DNA from: an uncultured Acetobacteraceae bacterium
GTDB taxonomy: Bacteria; Pseudomonadota; Alphaproteobacteria; Acetobacterales; Acetobacteraceae
Assembly: GCA_903924985.1 (NCBI GenBank)
Contig: CAIYDT010000240.1
Location: 1 to 33,596, forward strand
Direction of reading: 5' to 3'
DNA: 33,596 bases
Under the pieces are notes generated by a model that did not search any database, had not been told where the DNA came from, and saw nothing but the letters and a program-made list of their open reading frames with translations. Positions 1-12,800 of this stretch are shown here, one piece after another. The translations under genes were made by a program, and so were the position numbers. Positions within the stretch are counted from its first letter, which is position 1; every line of letters starts with the position of its first letter.

Positions 1-844
1 ACCACTCCGACAGCAGTCCGAACGTCAAATGGGTGAACAGCGACCAGTGGCTCAGTTCGTTGATGAACAGCAGTCCGTGCTGCCGCATCACCGCTTTCAC
101 GCCGCGAAGAGACCGCCTTATATCCAGGCCCACGTGCAAGACATTGGCGGCAACCACCACATCGAAACGATCAGGCGGCACCCCCTGGCCAATGAACGGC
201 TGGTTGATATCCAGAAGGCGCGTTGTCAGGAACGGCTTCGCCACGTCGAAATGTTCCAGCGCGCGGTGCAGGAAGGCGTGGGACACATCGGTGAAGCAAT
301 ACTCGGCGATATTGTCTCGGAAAGGTGCCAAACCGGTCAGTAGCGGTTCCGTCGTGCCGCCGACACCGGCGCCAATCTCCAGAATGCGGATGGCCGCCTG
401 GCGGTCGGCCGCCACCCGTCCGCGCACGTAGGCGACAACCCGATCGCAAAACAGAGCGTTGAAATGATGAGCCACCGGGTTGTCGCGGTGGATCGCCGTG
501 ACCTGCTCCATGGAACCATCAGGGAACAGGATATCGTGGGCCCGCTGCCGCCCGGTCAGAACTTCGGGCAGGGCGCGGATGCACGCCTCCACCAATGTGA
601 CCTGAGGTCCCAGCGCCGGCGTCATCGACCACGCCATCTTGGCCTTCTCCCAAGCCCGCCATGCATCCTCCGGCCGCGAACGGTCTGCCCCATTCCGTAC
701 GAGACGGTCGCGGCTGACCGCCATCCAACCGGTGTAGGCATCCACCATGCCCGCCGGCCCCGTCTCCTCCAGCGTGGCCGCGAGCAACCCGATCAGCAGC
801 CGCTCCATTTCGGCGATGCTTTGGCGCAAGGAGGTGATTTTCAT
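1..844 (-). CDS. PKS-3: N-terminus of a third trans-AT PKS, starting with a C-methyltransferase domain (3'-truncated)
   Basis: An open frame of 281 codons begins at ATG 844 and runs off the window edge without a stop. The first 40 residues (MKITSLRQSIAEMERLL...) look helical and resemble the KR-to-MT linker of PKS-1 module 2. A class I SAM-dependent methyltransferase follows, with the SAM loop LEIGAGVGG at 155-163, NVLH with His237, and NEL with Glu263. The His and Glu correspond to the dyad known from PKS alpha-carbon methyltransferases. The same domain order in module 2 (KR then MT then ACP) shows that this MT completes module 7, whose KS-DH-KR lies at the end of PKS-2. Its start codon overlaps the PKS-2 stop as ATGA, so translation is probably coupled. 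The ACP and any later modules lie outside the window. Confidence 0.9.
   Translation of the reverse strand, partial: MKITSLRQSIAEMERLLIGLLAATLEETGPAGMVDAYTGWMAVSRDRLVRNGADRSRPEDAWRAWEKAKMAWSMTPALGPQVTLVEACIRALPEVLTGRQRAHDILFPDGSMEQVTAIHRDNPVAHHFNALFCDRVVAYVRGRVAADRQAAIRILEIGAGVGGTTEPLLTGLAPFRDNIAEYCFTDVSHAFLHRALEHFDVAKPFLTTRLLDINQPFIGQGVPPDRFDVVVAANVLHVGLDIRRSLRGVKAVMRQHGLLFINELSHWSLFTHLTFGLLSEW
841..844 (-). promoter_or_regulatory. ATGA stop-start overlap between PKS-2 and PKS-3
   Basis: The PKS-3 start ATG (844-842) and the PKS-2 stop TGA (843-841) share two bases. Only a weak ribosome-binding-like stretch lies upstream (GGTGG), so translation probably depends on ribosomes finishing PKS-2. 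This would keep the two halves of the split module at equal amounts. Confidence 0.8.
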
Positions 845-3800
845 GTTTCGAACATCTCAAGACCACCAGGGATCGAAGGGGGGTAGACGCGAAGCCTTTC
901 CCCGCCGCACAGCGCGTCACTGTCGGCAGGAGGGGCCAAGAAACGAACCAGGGCCAGACGATCGAGGGACCCCGCCATGAGCCTGTCCAGCCCACTCATG
1001 CCGTCACGGGGTTCGATGGAGCCGAGGCCGGACCGGGCCATACGGTCCCGGTGTTCGGCATCAGCAACGATGCCGGTATCGCCCCAATAGCCCCAGTTTG
1101 CGACCTTGACCGGACAATGCCATCGCTGGTCCAGCCACTCGGCGAAGCAGTCGATGAAAGCACTTCCCGCAGCGTAGTTGCTTTGACCAGCCGCCTTGGT
1201 GAAGGTCTGCAATGACGAAAAGAACAGGACGAAATCCAGCGCTTCGCCAGAGAACACCCTGGCTATGTTGATACTGACGCCGAGTTTTGGCGCCAGGCCT
1301 GCACGGAAATCCGCCTCGCTCATGCCGGCCAGGCCACGATCACGCAGCACGATCGCGGAGTGGACGATGCCGTCGATCCGTCCGAAATCCCGCTTGACGT
1401 AATCCCGGACTGCCAGCAGACCGTCGTAGTCCGCAGCGTCGCACTGAACGTAAACCGGGGCGGGGCCGAGGGTGGCAAGGCTGGCGATCCGCTGCCGGAT
1501 CTCGTCATCCAGTCTTCGGCGTCCGATCCAAACGATCCTGGCGCCGTGCCGTTCAATCATCGCCCGACTCCAAACCGCACCCACACCGCCGGCGCCGCCA
1601 ATGATCAGATAGACGCCGCCCTTGCGATAAGGAACAGGCGCGTTCGGTAGGTCGGAAACGCTGGCCAGCGCTTCGCTGAACCAAATACCGCCGCGCCGGA
1701 CCAGGGCATCGCCGTCAGGATGGGATGGGGCCCGGAAAATTTCATCCACCGGCCACGCATCGCTGGCTTCCATATCCACCAGACGAACGCGCCAGTGCGG
1801 AAATTCCTTTGCCATGGACCCCGCAAGGCCATGAATAAGCGCCTGCGCCGGATGGACCGCCTCACCCGAGGCAACGCCGCGGGCGCGGAAGGTCGCCAGC
1901 GTCCAGCCCAATTCTTCCAGCCCGTAACCCGCCCCCAGCAGCCCCTTGACCAGGCGGAACAGTTGCATAAGCCCGTGGTCGCTGGCGGCCATCACGGTTT
2001 CCGCCGACATCTCGTCCACTTCCGGGGCGATCCAGACCACGTGGCCAAAGCGAGTTGACAGCCGGAACTCGGACACCTCACCGGCTGAAGCGGGCAACGG
2101 CAAATGTCGGGCGTTGGGATACCTAAGCCGTATGGTCGCGTGTTGTTCAGCGGAACCGCCGACAACCAGCACGGCAGTTTCGGAGGTCGGCTCAGGATGG
2201 TCGGCAAACGCCGGGGCCACGTTCCACACCGGCGCCAACAGGGTGATCCCAGCAGGTTCGCCGGCAGCGTCGTTCAAAGCGACGGTCCCGGTTTCGATGC
2301 GCGGCGCGTCCCCCGCCGCAGGCTGCAGCGCCAGGCGGCGAGACGAAAAACCGCGGATTCGGACCAGAACCCGACCGTCACCATCACACAGGTCAAGATC
2401 CAGCTTCTCCACCACGCTGTCGCCGCTGGCGCGCCTGACCAAGGCATGGACAACAGCCGGCAGTGGTGCAAGCAGATCAATCCGCTCGACCGCGAACGGT
2501 AGCGACGGTTCCGCGGGGAACGCTCCTTCGGATGCCTGCAGGGTCAGCGCCATGGCTGCCTGCAAGGCGCAGTCCATCAAGCTGGGATGCAGGATGAACG
2601 CATCGCTGCCGGTCCCTTCCGGCAGCGCGAGAACGGCCAACACCAGCCCCTTGCCCACCCGGATCTGCCGCAGCGCCTGGAACCCGGGGCCATGGAGAAC
2701 ACCCATCGCGGCAAAGGCATCCGCACAGGCACGCTCAATTCCAGGGAGCGGCGCGGTTGCCGCCACGGCGGCCTCCAGGTCGAGATGAGTGGCGTCGGTT
2801 ACCGGAGCGCCTAGGCTCGCCACCCCGCTGCCATGGAACAGACGTACACAGTCCGGCCCCTCGCTGTGGATCACATACGCGATCCGGCCTTCTTTGTCCC
2901 TGCTCAGGCCAATCTGAACGTCGATGGGCGCGGCCACGACCTCCAGCGGGCGCTCCCAGGTGACATCCTCGAGCCGGCTCGGGGAGCGGCCGACGGCTTG
3001 TTCGACGGCAGCACGGGCCATCTCCAGATATGCGACGCCTGGAAGTACGGCGCGTCCGTGCACCTTATGGTCCATCAGAAAGAATTCACTGCCCGTTAGC
3101 CGCGAGGCGAACCGCACGCCGTCCAGGTCCGAAACGTTGCGCTGAACCAGCGGATGAAGCCACGGCGCCACGTTGCCGGGCCTGGACCCCGAATGGATTA
3201 CATAAGGTTCGGTCAGGAACGGATAGGCCGGCAGCGGCACCCGTTTCGGTGCCAAGCCAGTATCGGATGGCCACGCGATCGCCTGCCCGGCGAGCCAGCG
3301 CGAGGCCATCGGCTCTGCCACCGTCCCTGCCTCACGCCCATTGGCAAAGTTGTCGAGTTGGGCAACCAGCGAATCCAATCCGGCCGCGGCAAACACGACC
3401 CGCACCTCCATCGCTTCGCGCCCATGTTTCAAGGTGTCGGCCACATCGCGGGCGGCAAGTTCCGGGTAAGCCTTAAGGTGGACCTTCAGGTTGATCGCTA
3501 CACGCCGCAGGCCCGCGGGGTCGCGGGCGGACAGCGGATACAGCAAGACCCCGGCCGCCGGGCTAGCGGCGACTGCCCCGGCCGGCCATCCGCGCACCAC
3601 AAAATGCGCGTTGGTGCCGCTGTGGCCAAACGAACTGAGCGCTGCCGTCGCCGCCTGGTCCTGGTTCCATGCCGCGGCCTCCGCCTGAATGCCGAACGAC
3701 GTGCCGGTAAAATCGATCCTGGGGTTCAATCGTTCGAAGCCGGGCAAGGCCGGCAGCATCTGATGGCGCATCGACAACAGCAGTTTGATCAATCCGATCA

Positions 3801-6800
3801 CGCCCGACGCGGCGGAGGTGTGTCCGATATGCGCTTTGGCGCTCCCGATCCCACGCCTCCTTGCCTCATCAGACAACGTGGCAAAGGCGCGTTTCAGCGC
3901 ATTGGCCTCGATCGGATCGCCCAACGCTGTGCCCGTGCCGTGGGTTTCAATGTAGCTGATGGCGCTGGGATCAATGCCGAAACGTCTGTAGGTTTCCAGG
4001 ATCAGAGCTTCCTGGGCGCTGCCGTTGGGCGCGGTGATGCCGTTGCTGGCACCATCCTGGTTCGTGCCAGACGCGACGATCACGCCGTGGATCGTGTCCC
4101 CGGACGCAACGGCGTCGGCAAGGCGTTTCAGCACGACAACGCCGACACCCTCGCTCAAGACCGTACCGTCGGCGCGATGGTCAAAGCTCAGGCAACGCCC
4201 GCTCGGCGACAACATTCCGGTCGCGGCCAGAGCGGTCAGCACATCCGGGTCCATCGACACGGCGGCACCGGCGGCCAGGGCCATATCGGTTTCGCCGTGG
4301 CGCAGGCTCTGGCATGCCAAATGCAGCGCCACGCCGGAAGACGAACACCCGGTGTTGACCACAAGGGCTGGCCCGCGCAATCCTAACACGTAGGAAAGCC
4401 GGGACGCGACGATCGCGTCGGAGGCGCCGGTAAAACTCTCGCCGCCATCACCGCTTGGTTCAGCACCAACAAAAATGCCCGTCCGGGACTCCGCCAGAGC
4501 CTTCGGATTGTAGCCCGCGTGCTCCAGCGCCCGCCATCCCTCCAGCATGATCAAACGCTGGTGTCGGTTCATCGATTCCGCCTCGCGGGGCGAAATATTA
4601 AAGAACAGCGGATCGAAGCCGTCACGATCCGAAAGCAGCGCGCCCCAGCGATAACCCTGGAACGGCGCCGGCAATTCTCCAACGACGGTTCGGCCGCTTA
4701 TCAGCACGCGCCAGAATGCGTCGATATCCGCGGCACCGGGGAACCGGCCGGACAAGCCGACCACGGCGATCGCATCCGGGCTGGCCGGCACCGCGGCGCG
4801 TGCGGCAACGGGCGTCCCGTTACCCGCTGCTGCCGGACGCATTGCATCGGCATGGTGTTCACGGATGAATCCGGCCAGTTGGTCGAGACATGTGCGTTCA
4901 AACAGCAGTGTCGCGTTTAGATCCAGGCCAAGCTGAGCGTTGATCCGTTCGATGAAACCGACGCCCAGGATCGAATCCACGCCAAGTTCGGCGAATGGGA
5001 CGTCCTGGCGTATGCGGGCGTGACCGCCGCCAAGTGTTTCCACCAGTGCATCCCGCAGTATCCCGTCCAGATCGGCGGCAGCCCCGGCCTGTGCGACAGG
5101 TCTCGGGGAGGTCGGTCTCGGGGCGATCGGGTCCGGTAACGGTTGGGTCGGTGTGACACGCCCAGGACGGGCCGCCGCAGGCACCGGCGTTCCCGCCCTT
5201 GGCTGGCGAATCAGCCCGTTGCTTACCCCGAGGATAACATCCTGCCCGAATTCCCCGGCGCCACCGGCCAGTGTTCGAATGGCGGTGAACCCAACTTCTT
5301 CCATCGCCGTCAGCCAGCCCTGCAGATCGAGGAGCGGCGATCCGGGGATGCGCAGCCTTTCGTCATCGAACAACCACCAACCATCGAGCAGCCCGAACGT
5401 GGTCGAGCCGACGACGCTCTTCTCAAGTATTTCATTCACCAGCACGATGCCGCCACGCTTTAGGGCTGCGTGAGCGTTGCGCAGTGTCTCCCGAATGTTG
5501 CGTGTGGCGTGGAATACGTTGGTCGCGATGATGACGTCATATGTGCCCGGATCCGTTCCCTGTCGCGCCAGCGGATGCTGGATATCAAGTAAGCCGTACG
5601 TCATGGCGGGGAAGCCCGAGCCAAAACGCTGTTCAGCCTGGATCAGAAAAGCCTTCGACAGGTCGGTGACGCGATACTCAGCAATTTTCGCCAGATACGG
5701 CCTGATCCGCTCAACAACCATCGCGGTCGTGGACCCAGTTCCAGCGCCGATTTCGAGTATCCGAACCTGCCCCGGATGGGCGGCAACAAAAGTCGCCACG
5801 GCGCCGGCCAGATGGTCGTTGAAATGGTCGGACAGGCCGTTGCCGCGATACAGGGCCTCAACCTTGCGCAATGACCCGGCGGGGAACAGCACGTCGGTCG
5901 CGGCGACCTTCCCACCCAGGATATCCGGTAGCGCCCTGAGGCAGTTTTCTGCTAGATCGGCGGCCGCTTGGAGCTCCGGCAGGATCAGCCCGGCGCGATA
6001 GGCGGTCCATGCCGCCCACGGCTCGCCACCGGACCACCCTGGATCTGGGATCGCATCGAACTCCCCCAGCAAGCGCTGGTACTTCGGCTGGACGGTATCT
6101 CTCGGGGTACGCCGCATTTGCGTGTGGAGTAATCGCGCGACCCACCGGTCCAAGCCGGACCGCAACTCGCGCCCGGCGACCCGTCGGCGGGGTGACTGTG
6201 CAGGCGGCGGCTCGAACCGTGTGTCGAATTCCGCGACAGGAGCGGCAAGGCTGATCTGGTGATCGGGATGGCGCCCCATCATCCGTTCGATACTGTCGCG
6301 AACACCAGCGCAGAGCACTTGGTCCAGGATGCCCAGCCGCAATCCGCGGATGAACCGCTCCAGGAAGCGGAACCCGGCCTCGTCAGAAATGAAGCTGAAG
6401 TGGCGGGACAGGCCCTCCGCGACCGGCGTGTCCGCTACGCTGGAAGCCCAATAACCCCAGTTGACGATACCGACCGGAAACGGGGCGTCGGCGGCCAGCT
6501 TCCGCGTCAGCCGGTCGGCCGCGGTAATCGCGGCGGCATAGCTGACGCTTTCATGGGCAGGCAGGAACGGAAAAGCCTGGGCAGACGAAAAGACGCACAG
6601 AAATCCGGGAGGGGCATCCCGTAAAGCCTGGACGAAATTCAGGATGCCCTGCGTCTTGATGGCAGCGGTATCATGGAACAGAGCCTCGTCGGCGCGCTCG
6701 AGCGTATCGTTCAGGCTGAATATTTTGCCGGCGAAGACTGCGCCGTCCAAGCGGCCAAACCGGGTGGCGATCGCAGCCAACCCGGCGGCCAGCGACGCCG

Positions 6801-9800
6801 GGTCCAATGCATCGGCCTGAAAATAGAATGGACGGCTGGCGGGGTCGGGGTAATCGACCAGCAATGAACCGATCTCAGCGCTCGGGCGGCGGCCGATCCA
6901 GATGACCCTGGCCTGGTAGCGATCCACCATCAGCCGCGTCACCGCCCGTCCCACCATGCCGGCTCCGCCGAGGATCAAATACGTGCCCCCGCGGACAAAT
7001 CCGCCTTTCGTGTCCCCTGCTGGCCAAATCAATGGCAGGAAGGTCCTGACCTGCCGCCCGGCCCGGCGCAGGCGTACGGTCTCTCCTCGGGCGGCGCGCG
7101 GTTCAACCTGGATCAGGTCGAGCAGCGAATCCAAGGCCGATTCATCCGCCGCCTCGGTTCGGCTGAGCAAAATGTTTCGTATATGAAAATGATGGTCGCT
7201 CTGCGCGATCGCATAGCCCAGACCGTCCAACCCTCCTCCAAGCGCCTGGTTGCCAGCATCAAAGCCCACGATAAAGCCATCGATGGCATTGTCCCGGACA
7301 GCGGTCCGCAACAACTCGCGGGCGAGGCGCAGCAGCGGCAATGCGTTGGATTGCCAGTCATGCAACAGATTTTCCGGCCGCGTGGTCTCGCCCATGCCGC
7401 CGGCCACGAAATAGAAACGGCGGACAGGCCCAATTCGGTCGAGCAGAGCCGTGACACCAGCCGCGTCCAATTCGCCGCCGGTAACCGTCGCAACGATCGC
7501 CTCGGGGAATTCACGGACGATCCGCTGGCTCAATGCCTGGACAAAATCACCGGTGCTGGCGTCATGCACGACAAGCACGGCCCCGCTTAGGCGCTCGGCC
7601 TCAGCCGCGGCCGCGTTCCGATGCTCCCAGACGGGAACCCAACTGAGACCGTCCCACTCAGCCGCCGGGGCATCCTGGTCAAACCAGTAGCGTTCCGGCG
7701 CGAACGGATAGGTGGGCAGGGCGATCCGCTTCGGTGCCCGCGATATGTGCGCACCGGCCGTGGCCCAAACCGCGTCGAAGGCCACCGGATACCCCTTGAC
7801 CCAAAGGTCCAGAACCGGACTGAAGATGCCGGCACCCATCCAGGCGACGACCCGGCTGGCGGCGGCGGGATCATTGCTCAGGGCCTCAACCGCATCCTTG
7901 TTGGACGTGACCTCGCCCTGCCAAATCCCGTCCATACGGCCAGCCAAAAAACCACGCAGGGCGTCGGCCAGCGCCGCGACGGTCGGAGCCACTAATGCCA
8001 GGCGATGCTCCATCGCCTCGCGTCCATTTTCGAGTGTGAAGGCGACATCCACCAGAGCCGGTTCTGGTTCGCCTGGTCGCGACAGGAATCGCTCCAACCG
8101 CCGCGCTACCTCGAGCAGCCTTTCGGCCGTCCGCGCGGACAACACGATCGGAAAGGGGCCGGTAGCAGGCGCATTGGCGTCAGCGGGCTCTCTATACTCC
8201 TGCACCACAACATGTGCATTCGTCCCCCCCGCGCCGAAGGATGACACGCAGGCGACGCGCGGCCCGTTCGCCAGCGTTCCACCGGACTGGCCGGTTGGCC
8301 AGGGGGCGAGCACCTGCTGCGGGAAGAACGGCGTGGCGGCGAAGTCGATGTTCGGGTTCGTCTCGCGCGCATGCAGGGTTGGCACCAAGGTGCCGTGGCG
8401 CATCTGCAGGATGACCTTGGTCAGACCCGCGAGGCCCGCTGCCGCCTCGAGATGACCGATGTTGGACTTGACCGAACCGATGGCGCAGAAGCCGCAATCT
8501 GCGGTATCGGCGCGGAACGCCCGCGTCATGCCGTTGATTTCCACCGGATCGCCCAGCGCCGTTCCAGTGCCATGCGCCTCGAAATAACTGACCAACCGGG
8601 CATCGGTGCCGGCACGCCGCAGGGCCTCGCGGATGAGGTCGGCCTGCGCCACGGGATTTGGCACGGTGTAGCCGCTGGTCCGGCCACCATGATTGACATG
8701 ACTGCCGCGGATCACCGCCTGAATTCGATCACCGTCGGCTCTGGCGCGGGACAGTGGCTTCAGCAGCACGGCGCCCACCCCTTCGCCGGGCACGAAGCCA
8801 TTGCCGTCCTTGCCAAAACTCGCGCAACGACCATCGACAGAGAGCATCCGGTTGGAACTCAGGTTGCGGTAACTCGCCGGATGCACATAGAGATTGACGC
8901 CTCCGGCGATCGCGACTTCGCACGCCCCGCGCCTGATCTGCTCGCACGCTTCATGCACGGCGGTCAGCGACGACGAGCACATGGTATCGATCGCCAGGCT
9001 CGGACCATTTATATCTAAAACGTAAGAAATACGATTGGCCATCGAGGCAAAACTGGTGCGCGGGATTATGGTCTCGCCGCGCCGCCACAGGTCGGGTCCA
9101 TAGAGGTCGAAGCCAGTGTTGGTGATGCCGGCGAACACACCGACGCGCCCGCCATGCCGCTTGGCCAGCATCGCGCGGGTATAACCGGCATCCTCCAACG
9201 CCTCCCAGGCACTGGTCAGCAACCAGCGTTCCTGCGGGTCCATCGCGCGGGCCTCGCGGGGGGAAATATTGAAGAAGAAAGGATCGAACTGGTCGATAGC
9301 TGGTAGGAACGAACCCCACTTGCCGTAGCTTTTTCCGGTCTCGACCGCCTTGCGCATGTCCGGCTCGAAGAAACCGTCGAGCGACCAGCGTTCGGGCGGA
9401 ATTTCGCCAACCAGGTTGCGGCCATCCCGAAGCGCAGACCAGAATTCATCCAGCGTCTCGGCGCTTCCGTAATGTCCGCTCAAGCCGATGATGGCGATCG
9501 GTTCATCGGCCGCCATGGCTGGGCGCAGAGCGGATGGAGGGGCGGCAGCGAAGGGCAACACCTCCGCCGGAATCGGAACGCCAACAGCCGGTGACGGCGC
9601 CAGTTTCGTCCCCGCATTGTCAGTCCAGCGCGCGCAGGCCTCGGGAAACTCTCGCACAAGGTAATCCGCGATGTCCTTCAGGCGGCGGTATTCGAAGAAC
9701 AGGGTCTTTGGAACACCGCCGAAAATCTCCTCCAACCGGCCGTTGAGCTTGGTGATCAAGACCGAGTCGATGCCGTAATTCTCCAACGGCTCCAACACAT

Positions 9801-12800
9801 CGACGCGCTCGGGCGATAAATGGATCATTTCGCCGAAAAGCGCCCGCAGGCCGGCCAATGCCGACCCGGGTGCATCGCTGCCATCGCCACGGTTTGGCTG
9901 TTCCGGCGTGCGCCGCGGCGACTCGTCCCGCAACCATTCCCGCAGGCGGGACGTATCGCCTTGCGCCACAAGGAAATTGCCACCGTCCATCACAAGCATC
10001 CGCGCCAAAGCGGCGATGCCGTTTGCGGTCTCCATCGGAACCATGCCCGATACCTGCTCGATCGCTTCGAGCGAGGCCGCGCGAACGGCCATGCCACCGT
10101 CTCGCCAGAGCGGCCAGGCGACCGAGATCGTTCGGCCAGACGCCTTGCCCTTGGCAACCAGGACCGATCGACGTTCAGCATAGGCGTCCATAAAGGCGTT
10201 CGCCGTGGCATAGTCGGTTTGCCCGACATTGCCGAACGCCCCCGCGGCCGACGAAAACAACAGGAAAACGTCCAACGGAAGATGACGGCTGGCCTGGTCG
10301 ATATTGACAGTACCCTGCACTTTCGGCGCCAGCACCTTCAGGAATTCCTCCCGGCTTTTACGCACCAGGAAATTATCGCTAATGATGCCGGCGGCATGAA
10401 TCACGCCCGTCGGAACACAGCCTTCGGAACGCAAGCTCGCGATCAACGCATCGACCTGATCGCGCCGGGCCACGTCAGCCCGACGGTAGACAACACGCGC
10501 ACCACTGGCCTCCAGATCGCGGATCGCCGCTGCCCCGGCAGCGCCAAGACGCGAGCGCCCAACGAGAACAAGCGTGCTGCCAAGCCCCGTGCGGGCAATA
10601 TCCCGAGCGAAAATCAAGCCCAGGCCACCCAGACCGCCCGTAATCAGCCAAACGCCGCCAGGGCGCCAATCGGGCAAAGACTCAGGCCCGAACGATGGCA
10701 ATTCGCGCCACGATCGCACCATGCGTTGACCGTCGCGGTATAAAACACAGAAATCCTCGGGCGCCCGTCCGTTGCGTTCGAGCATATCGGCCAGCACCTC
10801 AGCCGGCTGCCCGATATCCGCCACTATGATCTGACCCGTGATCGCAGGGTATTCGTGCCGCAGTGCCCGTAGTTGGCCGCCCAGGGCGACCAGCAGCGGT
10901 TCGTGCGACGGCACCAGAAACTGCACCAAAAGGCCGCCGCTGTTGCGCGCTGTTACGATCGGACGGAGTTGATCGAACAACCCGGCCGCGATGTCCGCAA
11001 AACGCTCGCCCTCACCCGTTTCCGTCGTCTTGAGCCCGGTGGCGCCGGGAATTTCGGTGCCGATGCCGCAGGCGAAGACAATGCGCCGCCCGTCGAACGG
11101 CGCGGCAAAAGCCGGAAGCGCCTTTTCGCGCCATTCCGGTGCCGCCATCAGCAGGTTTCCGGTCGGCCGCAGGGTCGCGGCTTCGCCCGTCTGGACGGAT
11201 ACATGCCCATGCTTGCGGTCGATCCAATGCCGTTCTCGTAGGAACGGATAGGTCGGCAGGCTGATCCGCCGGGGCTGCCGGCTGGCGTAGAGTGGCATCC
11301 AATCGACCGGCGCGCCTTGAAGCCATAGTTCGATAACCCGATCCAACTGCCCACGGGACAGCCAGGTGAGGATCATCTCACGCAATTCGCCCTCTTCGGG
11401 GAACAAGCGGCGGTAAGGTGCATCGCCACCCAAGCGTCCCCGGCGCACGTCCGTGTCACCCGGCGCGCTCTCCAGGAAAGCCGCTAGACCATCCCGCATC
11501 TGCGCCATTGTCCCGACGACCATCCCCAGCCGTTCCGCCATCGGCTCCCGGCCCATCTGGAGCATGTAGGCAATTTGGCGCAGCGGTGGCGCGGCCCCCT
11601 TGGGCATTGCGTCCAGCCACGCGAGAAGGTTCTCAACCTGGGCGCGCAAGGTTTCCGATGTCCGCGCCGACAGGATGATGGCGACCGGCTCCAAACCGGT
11701 ACCGACAGCCGCAGGATCCGGTGAGGCCCGATATTCCTCGACCAGCATATGCGCGTTGGCACCGCCCGCGCCGAACGAGGAGATCCCCGCGATCCGCGGC
11801 CGGGTCTGCCCATCCACCACCGGACGGTCCCAGTCCCGCAATTCCTGGTTTACCCGGAACGGCGTACGGGCAAAATCGATATGGGAGTTGAGTTTGGCGG
11901 AATGCAGCGACGGGGCGATCTTCCCGTGCCGCATCTGCAACAGTACCTTGGTGAGACCGGCAACACCCGCGGCGGCTTCGCAATGCCCCAGGTTCGACTT
12001 GGCCGACCCAATCCAGCACGGATGACCGTCGGCGTTATCCGATAGGCCGAATGCCTGACTCAAGCCGGCTATCTCGATCGGATCACCAATGCGCGTGCCG
12101 GTACCATGCGCCTCCACATAGCTGACCCACCCCGGTTCGATCCCGGCGTCCAACAGGGCGCCGCTGATCGCGCGTTGCTGCGCCGCCGGATTGGGAACCG
12201 TGTAGCCATTGGTCCGACCGCCGTGGTTGATGGCGCTGCCGCGAATGACCGCATGGATATTGTCGCCATCTCGTTCGGCATCTTCGAGGCGCTTGAGGAT
12301 AACCACGCCGACCCCCTCAGCGGGGATAAACCCTTCCCCCCCTTCGCCGAAGCTCTCGCAATGTCCCGAGCCAGAGATGAACTGGCCCGCGCTCAGTAGC
12401 GTATATTTATTGGGATGCAGGCTAAGGCTAACACCGCCCGCGATGGCAAGATCACTGACTCCCTCCCGCAGATCGCGGCACGCCATATGGATCGCCGTCA
12501 GCGACGACGAGCATGCCGTATCGACCGCCATGCACGGCCCGTGCAGGTCCAGCACATAGGACACCCGGTTGGCGATGCTGGCGTAACTGCCGCCCAGTGC
12601 CTGGCCAGCCCCCTTCAGGCTCTCCTCCACACCCAGGAACTGATATTCGCCATACATCACACCGGCATAGACCGACACCGCCGCGCCACGCGGATCGCCA
12701 GGGATACCGCGCAGGTCCTCTCGCCTGTATCCGGCATCTTCCAGCGCCGCCCATACCTGTTGCAGGAACAGACGCTCCTGCGGGTCGGTGACGGCCGCCT

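Noticed and set aside
841..844. Frameshift error between PKS-2 and PKS-3
   Set aside because: The split falls at a natural domain linker and shows a proper ATGA overlap, so two coupled genes are more likely. Only resequencing could exclude an error completely.
3154..4386. A 410-codon open frame on the + strand
   Set aside because: It lies antisense to KS7 and its linker; the minus-strand frame encodes an unmistakable ketosynthase.
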